This document shows, one piece after another, positions 58,389 through 64,000 of a stretch of DNA of 64,000 bases. The notes beneath the pieces are model-generated. The model did not search any database. It was not told the origin of the DNA and saw only the letters and a program-made list of their open reading frames with translations. Source of the stretch: Zoogloea sp035335645 (GTDB taxonomy: Bacteria > Pseudomonadota > Gammaproteobacteria > Burkholderiales > Rhodocyclaceae). The stretch covers positions 1-64,000 of the forward strand of contig DAOQMM010000002.1 of NCBI GenBank assembly GCA_035335645.1, written 5' to 3'. Position 1 is the stretch's first letter. Each line of letters opens with the position of its first letter. Made by a program: the position numbers and the translations under genes.

Positions 58389-58528
58389 TCTTCGTCGCCC
58401 CTTCGCGCCAGCCGGGCGCCTTCTCCACCCGGCCCATGTCCCTCCTGGGCGTCGCCGCATTGCTCGCCACCGGGCTTGCCGGCTCCCTGGGATCCCTCTT
58501 CCTGGTCCTGCATTTCTACGCCAGCTGA
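58385..58528 (+). CDS. Small membrane peptide of unknown function
   Basis: A 47-aa frame starts at an ATG overlapping the hemP stop. It has a basic N-terminus (PSRQPG, STRP) and a single membrane segment (LLGVAALLATGLAGSLGSL). It is too short for a confident family call but is coupled to hemP and lies 19 bp before bfd, so it is probably translated. It could link heme uptake to the envelope. Confidence 0.65.
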   Translation: MIFVAPSRQPGAFSTRPMSLLGVAALLATGLAGSLGSLFLVLHFYAS

Positions 58529-58547
58529 ATCCTGGAGCGCCCTCGCC

Positions 58548-58784
58548 ATGTACGTCTGTGTCTGTCGAGCGATCACCGAACGCCATATCACCGAAGCCGT
58601 CAATGACGGCGCGCGGCGCCTGCGCGATCTGCGCCGTGATCTGGGGGTCACGGAAGAGTGCGGCCGCTGTGCCCGCTGCGCCCATGCCTGCCTCAAGGAG
58701 GCCATTGATCAAATCGGTCCGGTCTCTATACTCTCGGGATGTCGGACTGAATCAACCTATTCCCTATCCCAGGAGGCCGCATGA
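58548..58784 (+). CDS. bfd: Bacterioferritin-associated ferredoxin Bfd
   Basis: The 78-aa [2Fe-2S] protein starts MYVCVCRAITERHI with Cys4 and Cys6, then CGRCARC further on gives the other two ligands in the C-x-C...C-x2-C arrangement of Bfd. It releases iron from bacterioferritin by reducing it. Its stop overlaps the bfr start (ATGA), a direct sign of joint function. Confidence 0.95.
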   Translation: MYVCVCRAITERHITEAVNDGARRLRDLRRDLGVTEECGRCARCAHACLKEAIDQIGPVSILSGCRTESTYSLSQEAA

Positions 58785-59257
58785 AAGGCGACAAGAAAGT
58801 GCTGCAGCACCTCAACAAGCAGCTCACCATCGAACTGACGGCCATCAACCAGTACTTCCTGCATGCGCGCATGTACAAGAACTGGGGGCTCGGCAAGCTG
58901 GGCAAGCATGAGTACGAAGAATCCATCGAGGAAATGAAGCATGCGGACGCCCTGATCGAACGCATTCTGTTCCTCGAAGGCCTGCCCAACCTTCAAAACC
59001 TGAACAAGCTGCTGATCGGCGAAAACGTGCCGGAGTGTCTGCAAGGGGATCTGAAGCTCGAACTGGGCGGCCAGGCAGAGCTCAAGGAAGCCATCGCATA
59101 CTGTGAGACGGTGCGCGACTATGTGAGCCGCGAGCTCTTCGAGTCCATCCTCGAAGACACCGAGGAACACATCGATTACCTGGAAACCCAGATTGAGCTC
59201 ATCGACAAGGTCGGTCTGCAGAATTATCTGCAATCCCAGATGGACGTGCCGTCCTGA
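58781..59257 (+). CDS. bfr: Bacterioferritin
   Basis: The 158-aa ferritin has heme-ligand Met52 and ferroxidase ligands Glu18, Glu51 and His54, followed by the later pair in the EDTEEHIDYLE helix. AGGAGG precedes its ATG. It stores iron as a 24-mer with heme at subunit interfaces. It is the last gene of the hemP-small peptide-bfd-bfr set, so storage and heme handling share Fur control if read through. Confidence 0.97.
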   Translation: MKGDKKVLQHLNKQLTIELTAINQYFLHARMYKNWGLGKLGKHEYEESIEEMKHADALIERILFLEGLPNLQNLNKLLIGENVPECLQGDLKLELGGQAELKEAIAYCETVRDYVSRELFESILEDTEEHIDYLETQIELIDKVGLQNYLQSQMDVPS

Positions 59258-59282
59258 GCGAGTCGGTCTCGGTAGACGCCAG

Positions 59283-59306
59283 AAAGCCCGCGCAAGCGGG
59301 CTTTTT
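59283..59306 (+). terminator. Intrinsic terminator after bfr
   Basis: AAAGCCCGC/GCGGGCTTT with a GCAA tetraloop and a run of five T. It ends the iron operon 25 bp after the bfr stop. Confidence 0.92.
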
Positions 59307-59353
59307 CATGAACACGTAGCGGCGCTGCGGCGCATGTCCGGCGTCGGCTGGCT

Positions 59354-59860
59354 TCAGGGCGCGACGTGCACCGGCCGGGTGAGCGACTTCTCCTCGCAGT
59401 TCAGGCCGGGTCCTTCCCGGTCGATCACGAGAAAATCGCAGACTTCATCCAGGGTGAGCAGCGGGTGATGCCACACACCAGGGGCAAAATTGACACCCTG
59501 CCCGTCCGCGGCCAGAAAGACCCGCAGTCGGGCCTCGTCCGGCGTGTCGCGGCCGTGCGCCACCACCACCAGATACGGGCGCCCCGACAAGGGAACGAAG
59601 GCCTGGCTGCCCAGCGGATGACGTTCCAGCATGCTGACGGGAAACGGCATCGGTCGCGGCTGGCCCCGGAAAATCGAGACGATGGCCCGCCCGTCGGCAC
59701 CGGGCTCGATGCGGGCCAGATCGTGGAAGCGCTCCGCCGTGCCTTCATTGATCAGGATCCGCTGGCGTGCCGATGCAGCCTCGATCACCTCGCCGAAGGG
59801 CGCGAAGGCGGCCGACGTGAGCGGTTCCGGACGCAGGACGTCCCTTTCGTCGCCCATCAT
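59354..59860 (-). CDS. allA: Ureidoglycolate lyase AllA
   Basis: The ATG at 59860 gives 168 aa, overlapping the alc stop. Family markers are RPEPLTSAAFAPFGEV, the INEGTAERFHDLA stretch, and the cupin-like GVWHHPLLTLDEV with LNCEE near the end. AllA splits ureidoglycolate into glyoxylate and urea, the last step of this pathway. The gene is last in the puuE-alc-allA run. Confidence 0.93.
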   Translation of the reverse strand: MMGDERDVLRPEPLTSAAFAPFGEVIEAASARQRILINEGTAERFHDLARIEPGADGRAIVSIFRGQPRPMPFPVSMLERHPLGSQAFVPLSGRPYLVVVAHGRDTPDEARLRVFLAADGQGVNFAPGVWHHPLLTLDEVCDFLVIDREGPGLNCEEKSLTRPVHVAP

Positions 59861-60897
59861 CGCGTCACCCGCCCCCACAGGCGCAGGCGCGACACGCCGC
59901 CGTCCGGAATGATATTGAAACGCACGTGGGTGACCGGCCCGAGCCCGGCGATCCCCTCCCGGAAGACATGCAGGGCATCCATGCCCAGGGGCTGCTCCGG
60001 CAGCAGCACCGGCCAGAACATGCTCTGGGTGATGATGGACTGGTCCGTTCCGCCATCCATACGGGCCGCCTGGATCGAGCAGCGGTCCGGAAAATTGCCC
60101 TTGAAGTGGGCGGTGTCCACCTCGATCCGGTCCACGACGCCGGGGGCGCCCAGCTGCAGGATGCACCAGTCGTTGCCGGGTTCCCGGCGACGGCGCGTCT
60201 CCCAACCGTCGCCCATGTTGATGCCGCGCCCGGGCGCGATCAGATTGGCAGCGGAACCGAAGTGCGCGTCGTTCCAGGCCACCGCCCGCCCACCGTTTTC
60301 GAGGGCGACGAGATCGTATTCCCGTTCGGGATCCGACGTGTCGAATACGCCCACCGGCTGGCCGTACACCCGCAGCCGGGCAATGCCGCCGTCCGGATAG
60401 ATGTTGATGCGCAGATGGCTCCAGGTATCGGAAGACTCGATCTCCAGCAGGTGATGGCTGTTGCCGGTCAGGGAAGTGGACGGCAGGATGCGCGTCCAGC
60501 GGGCGCGGACGAGCAGGTCCGGTTCGTCCGATTCGCAGTCGGTGGCGTCGATCGACACTGCCGGCGCGAAATTACCGGTGAAATGGCTGGTATCGATGTC
60601 GAAGCCGCGCACGATGCCCCGCCGTCCCAGGCGGACGAGGCTCCAGTCGTAACCAGTGGTGCGCTTGCGGCGGGTCTCCCAGCCGTCCATCCACTTCCCG
60701 TTCGCGTCGTACTGACCGGGCACAAAGACCGCGGGCTCCGGATTGAGCATGCGCTCCAGCGGCGCGAAGAATTCGTCGGTGGCAAACAGCGCCCGCGCAC
60801 CGATCCGGCTGTCGGCCAGATTGACGGAGCGGCGCGCCCAGTCGGGCAGGACGGCCGGTGCGGCGATGCGCGGCGGATCGAAGGAATGGGTCGTCAT
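59857..60897 (-). CDS. alc: Allantoicase
   Basis: The 346-aa protein is two repeated allantoicase halves, each with a WETRRKR/R segment (GWETRRKRTTGYDW and GWETRRRREPGNDW) and a DTxHFxGN motif. It converts allantoate to ureidoglycolate and urea. Stop and start overlaps with puuE (4 nt) and allA show one operon. Confidence 0.95.
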   Translation of the reverse strand: MTTHSFDPPRIAAPAVLPDWARRSVNLADSRIGARALFATDEFFAPLERMLNPEPAVFVPGQYDANGKWMDGWETRRKRTTGYDWSLVRLGRRGIVRGFDIDTSHFTGNFAPAVSIDATDCESDEPDLLVRARWTRILPSTSLTGNSHHLLEIESSDTWSHLRINIYPDGGIARLRVYGQPVGVFDTSDPEREYDLVALENGGRAVAWNDAHFGSAANLIAPGRGINMGDGWETRRRREPGNDWCILQLGAPGVVDRIEVDTAHFKGNFPDRCSIQAARMDGGTDQSIITQSMFWPVLLPEQPLGMDALHVFREGIAGLGPVTHVRFNIIPDGGVSRLRLWGRVTR

Positions 60898-61835
60898 GCA
60901 GGCGCTCTCCAGGGGTGATGCGCAATCCAGTGGCGGGCAATGTCAATGCGGCGGCAGATCCATACGCGGTCATGACGCGCCAGGTGGTCGAGGAATCGTT
61001 GCAGGGCGAGGAATCGTCCGGGGCGGCCCAGCAGGCGGCAGTGCATGCCGATGCTCAGCATGGCCGGACGCTCGTCGCCTTCGGCATAGAGGACGTCGAA
61101 ACTGTCCCGCAGATACTGGAAGAACGGGTCGCCGTGGCTGAAGCCCTGGGGCAGCGCAAAGCGCATGTCGTTGGTGTCCAGGGTGTAGGGCACGATCAGA
61201 TGCGGCACACGGACGCCATCGCTGCGGGTCACCTGCACCCAGAAGGGCAGATCGTCACCGTAGTAGTCCGAGTCGTAGAGCAGGCGGCCGTCGTCGGCGA
61301 CGAGGCGGCGGGTGTTGGGCGAGTCGCGCCCGGTATACCAGCCCAGGGGGCGCGTGCCCGTCATGTCCTCGATGACGTCCAGGGCCTGGGCCATGTGGGC
61401 ACGTTCGGTGGCTTCATCCACATTCTGGTAATGGATCCAGCGCCAGCCATGGCAGGCGATCTCGTGGCCGAGCGCCACGAAGGCGGCGGTCAGCTCCGGA
61501 TGGCGCTGCAGGGCCATGCCGACCCCGAAGACAGTCAGGGGCAGCCCCCGCCGCTCGAATTCCCGCAGGATGCGCCACACGCCTACCCGCGATCCGTATT
61601 CGTAGATCGACTCCATCGACAGGTGGCGGTCCGGATAGGCGGCCGGATTGAACATTTCCGAAAGGAACTGCTCCGAACCGGGATCTCCGTGGAGCACGCA
61701 GTTCTCGCCGCCCTCCTCGTAGTTCAGCACGAACTGCACCGCCACACGGGCGCGCCCCGGCCAGTCGGCATGGGGCGGATGGGCGCCATATCCGACGAGA
61801 TCGCGGGGGTATTCGGAATTGTGTATGGGGCTCAT
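60894..61835 (-). CDS. puuE: Allantoinase PuuE
   Basis: The 313-aa protein belongs to the polysaccharide-deacetylase fold and is the metal-independent or divergent allantoinase PuuE: HEIACHGWRWIHYQNVDEATERAHM and the final SIGMHCRLLGRPGR match. It opens (S)-allantoin to allantoate. It overlaps alc by 4 nt. It is divergent from gpt, 50 bp away. Confidence 0.95.
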   Translation of the reverse strand: MSPIHNSEYPRDLVGYGAHPPHADWPGRARVAVQFVLNYEEGGENCVLHGDPGSEQFLSEMFNPAAYPDRHLSMESIYEYGSRVGVWRILREFERRGLPLTVFGVGMALQRHPELTAAFVALGHEIACHGWRWIHYQNVDEATERAHMAQALDVIEDMTGTRPLGWYTGRDSPNTRRLVADDGRLLYDSDYYGDDLPFWVQVTRSDGVRVPHLIVPYTLDTNDMRFALPQGFSHGDPFFQYLRDSFDVLYAEGDERPAMLSIGMHCRLLGRPGRFLALQRFLDHLARHDRVWICRRIDIARHWIAHHPWRAPA

Positions 61836-61885
61836 GAGGGCCTCACTCTATACTGCGCCCCACATTTTTTCGTGAGGATCGAAGG

Positions 61886-62401
61886 ATGGAACGCTCGCCC
61901 AATAGTCCCTACCGGGACGACATCGTGATCTCCTGGCCGGAACTGCACCGGGACACCCGGCTGCTGTGTCATCAGTTGATGGAAAAAGGCCCCTTCAAGG
62001 GCATCATCGCCATCGCCCGCGGCGGCCTGATTCCGGCGGCCCTGGTCGCACGGGAACTGGAGATCCGCCTGATCGACACGATCTGCGCCGCCAGCTACGA
62101 AGCCGACAACGACGACACCGCCCAGACCGTGCGCCGGGAGGTGAAGATCCTGAAAGGCATCGAACACGACGGCGACGGCTATCTGCTCATCGATGACCTC
62201 GTGGACACCGGCAATACGGCGCGGGTCATCCGCGCCCAGCTGCCCAAGGCCTACTTTGCCACGCTGTACGCCAAGCCCATGGGACGCCAGGTGGTGGACC
62301 TGTGTATCAAGGAGTTCAGCCAGGACAAATGGATCTATTTCCCCTGGGACATCGACTACCAGTTCGTGCCACCCATCAAGAAGCATCATCGTCCCGCCTG
62401 A
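61886..62401 (+). CDS. gpt: Xanthine-guanine phosphoribosyltransferase Gpt
   Basis: The 171-aa PRTase has IAIARGGLIPAALVAREL and the PRPP loop LLIDDLVDTGNTARVI. It makes XMP and GMP from xanthine and guanine. Its stop abuts the puuD stop with no gap. Sitting inside the uric-acid gene set on the opposite strand, it offers the salvage alternative to degradation. A different xanthine enzyme, xpt, lies at 39839. Confidence 0.93.
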   Translation: MERSPNSPYRDDIVISWPELHRDTRLLCHQLMEKGPFKGIIAIARGGLIPAALVARELEIRLIDTICAASYEADNDDTAQTVRREVKILKGIEHDGDGYLLIDDLVDTGNTARVIRAQLPKAYFATLYAKPMGRQVVDLCIKEFSQDKWIYFPWDIDYQFVPPIKKHHRPA

Positions 62402-63589
62402 TCAACGGTAGCCCCCCGCGGCCCAGGCCGCGATCCGTTCGCGTTCAGAGTCGGTCATGCCCGTGACGTTGCCCAGCGGCATGGCCTTAAGCTGCACGGC
62501 CTGAGCGAGGATCCGCGGGCCATTGGCGCGGATCGCCTCGGCGCTGTCGAGCAGCACGCCAGCCGGCGCCGCCGGAATCAGTGTCGGCCGGGCCGCATGG
62601 CAGCCGGTGCAGCGCGCCACCACGATGGGCTGGATGTCGGCCAGCGAGGCCGCCGGACTGCCGGCCGCCGGCGCCGCGTGCCGGGGCGCCAGTTCGACGA
62701 ATACGGCCAGCAGCAGCGCGGCACCCAGCGCCGGATACTGCCAGGCCACCTGGCCCTTGTGGCGCAGGTTGAAGAAGTGGCGGATCAGCACGGCCGCCAG
62801 CAGGATCATCGCCAGGACCCGCCATGCCTGGGGATGGTTGTATGTGAAGGCGTAGTGATTGGAGATCATGCAGAACAACACCGGCAAGGTCAGGTAGTTG
62901 TTGTGCACGCTGCGCTGTTTGGCCCGTTTGCCGTGGATCGGATCGGGCGTCTCGCCCCGCTGCATGGCGGCGACGGTGGTCTTCTGGCCGGGAATGATCC
63001 AGAAGAAGACATTGCCGCTCATGGTGGTCGCGATCATGGCGCCCACGTGGAGAAAGGCCGCCCGGCCGGACAGCAGATGGGTGAGGCCCCAGGCCACGGC
63101 CACCACGAAGGCGAAATACAGGGCGGCGAACAGCAGCAGGCTGCGATTGATGAGCAGCCGGCACAGACCGTCATACACCAGCCAACCGCCCGCCAGGGTC
63201 GCCAGACCGATGCCGATGGCCGCCGCAGGACTCAATGCCGCCTTGGCCGGATCCACCATGTAGGTTGCCGCCTGGGAGTAATACAGCACACCAAGCAGGA
63301 AGAATCCGGTGATCCAGGTGGAATAGGACTCCCATTTGAACCAATGCAGTTCTTCAGGCAGATGCTGTGGCGCCACAAGGTATTTCTGCGGATTGTAGAA
63401 GCCGCCTCCGTGGACCGCCCACAACTCGCCACCGACGCCCTTGCGGATCAATTCTGGATCGGTCGGTGCCTTGAGGGAATTGTCCAGCCACACAAAATAG
63501 AATGAGGAGCCGATCCACGCGATCCCGACAATCAGGTGAAGCCAGCGCAGCAACAGCGACCCCACATCGATCAGATAAGCGGCGTCCAT
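62402..63589 (-). CDS. puuD: Membrane urate hydroxylase PuuD with cytochrome c domain
   Basis: The 395-aa protein has about eight membrane segments (the PuuD domain, with ELHWFKWESYSTW) and a C-terminal class I cytochrome c with the heme motif CTGCH (about 330). PuuD oxidises uric acid to 5-hydroxyisourate and passes electrons through its cytochrome. It starts inside the uraH stop (TGATG), the enzyme for the next step. Confidence 0.94.
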   Translation of the reverse strand: MDAAYLIDVGSLLLRWLHLIVGIAWIGSSFYFVWLDNSLKAPTDPELIRKGVGGELWAVHGGGFYNPQKYLVAPQHLPEELHWFKWESYSTWITGFFLLGVLYYSQAATYMVDPAKAALSPAAAIGIGLATLAGGWLVYDGLCRLLINRSLLLFAALYFAFVVAVAWGLTHLLSGRAAFLHVGAMIATTMSGNVFFWIIPGQKTTVAAMQRGETPDPIHGKRAKQRSVHNNYLTLPVLFCMISNHYAFTYNHPQAWRVLAMILLAAVLIRHFFNLRHKGQVAWQYPALGAALLLAVFVELAPRHAAPAAGSPAASLADIQPIVVARCTGCHAARPTLIPAAPAGVLLDSAEAIRANGPRILAQAVQLKAMPLGNVTGMTDSERERIAAWAAGGYR

Positions 63590-63942
63590 CAGCTTCCCCG
63601 GTAGGTGGAATAGGACCAGGGCGACACCAGCAGCGGCACGTGGTAATGCCCCGCCGGATCGGCAATGCCGAACGCCAGGGGCACCCGGTCGAGGAAGGGC
63701 GGCTCGGGCAGTGCGACGCCGCGGTTCCGGAAATACTCGGCGACGGCAAAGGCCAGTTCGTACTGTCCCGGGAGCAGGGTCTCCCCGCTCAACAGGGGCG
63801 CTTCACTGCGGCCGTCGGAATTCGTCTGCCCGGCAGACAGCAGCGTCCGGCAATCGCCGTCGAGACGGTATAACTGGAAGTGCATGCCGGCGGCCGGAAC
63901 ACCGGCGGCCGTGTCGAGGACATGTGTGGTCAATCGCCCCAT
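63589..63942 (-). CDS. uraH: 5-hydroxyisourate hydrolase UraH
   Basis: The 117-aa transthyretin-like enzyme starts MGRLTTHVLDTAAGVPA and ends in the family tetrapeptide YRGS after HYHVPLLVSPWSYS. It hydrolyses 5-hydroxyisourate to OHCU. The next enzyme, OHCU decarboxylase UraD, is not in the window; it may lie beyond the right edge. A TATAAT lies about 35-40 bp upstream of the start. Confidence 0.95.
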   Translation of the reverse strand: MGRLTTHVLDTAAGVPAAGMHFQLYRLDGDCRTLLSAGQTNSDGRSEAPLLSGETLLPGQYELAFAVAEYFRNRGVALPEPPFLDRVPLAFGIADPAGHYHVPLLVSPWSYSTYRGS

Positions 63943-63976
63943 GGGACAGCTCCGCGTCGGGAAGGAGGATGGGTCG

Positions 63977-63982
63977 ATTATA
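63977..63982 (-). promoter_or_regulatory. Candidate -10 element for uraH-puuD
   Basis: TATAAT on the minus strand, 35 bp upstream of the uraH start. The -35 position falls at the very end of the window and shows no clear hexamer, so confidence is limited. Confidence 0.45.
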
Positions 63983-64000
63983 AAAAGCCGCGCAGGAAGC

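Overview
The window is high-GC DNA, densely packed with genes on both strands, with many 1-4 nt stop/start overlaps. The gene set points to a betaproteobacterium of the Rhodocyclales type (Azoarcus/Aromatoleum/Thauera/Zoogloea/Azospira relatives): a PEP-CTERM protein with a PrsT-like TPR protein, a tungsten aldehyde oxidoreductase (AorABC) with its own tungstate importer, AcnB, a CysB-type sulfate uptake operon, and a hemP-bfd-bfr iron cluster. The genus cannot be fixed from sequence reading alone. A 100-N scaffold gap at 1759-1858 is flanked by an identical 55-bp sequence on both sides, which looks like an assembly join rather than biology.

Layout. 1-1.7 kb: a 21-bp tandem repeat region and rmuC. 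1.9-8.6 kb: an FtsX-like ABC permease, then a PEP-CTERM surface protein behind a good sigma-54 promoter, then a PrsT-like TPR protein. 8.8-14.7 kb: M20 amidohydrolase, a histone-deacetylase-like enzyme overlapping a NYN/LOTUS protein, a MoxR ATPase with a VWA partner, and a di-iron MBL protein. 14.9-19.4 kb: a repeat-containing secreted protein, htpG and a sensor kinase. 19.4-23.1 kb: greB diverging from a short-chain-dehydrogenase-fold gene that carries the halohydrin dehalogenase signature, followed by nitronate monooxygenase, a YkgJ protein and a serine hydrolase. 23.1-27.9 kb: a tightly overlapping sulfate import operon ending in its own CysB-like regulator, with a LysR-type palindrome upstream. 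28.2-30.8 kb: acnB. 31.1-34.1 kb: a hybrid-less sensor kinase plus single-domain receiver. 34.3-38.3 kb: small metal-binding and RNA-related proteins (YchJ, S4, LysM/BON, YkgJ, YecA-like, TrmB-like, DusC). 38.4-41.8 kb: TAXI binding protein, xanthine phosphoribosyltransferase, glycerate kinase.

41.8-50.8 kb is the most distinctive region: a nine-gene minus-strand operon aorA-aorB-aorC-moaD-(unknown 101 aa)-tupB-tupC-tupA-(exported hydratase-like protein), diverging from moeA. It couples tungstate import, tungstopterin maturation and the aldehyde-oxidising enzyme. An intrinsic terminator sits between aorB and aorC and could set subunit ratio. 50.9-58.0 kb: prpE, a receiver protein with a degenerate GGDEF domain, acuI-like reductase, HDOD protein, uup. 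58.1-59.3 kb: a Fur-controlled hemP, a 47-aa membrane peptide, bfd and bfr. 59.3-64 kb: a uric acid to glyoxylate pathway (uraH, puuD, puuE, alc, allA) with gpt embedded on the opposite strand. No rRNA, tRNA, insertion sequence, prophage or CRISPR array was seen.

The best candidates for something under-described are the halohydrin dehalogenase-like protein coupled to nitronate monooxygenase, the AOR/Tup operon with two uncharacterised members and an internal terminator, and the overlapping 47-aa membrane peptide in the iron operon.
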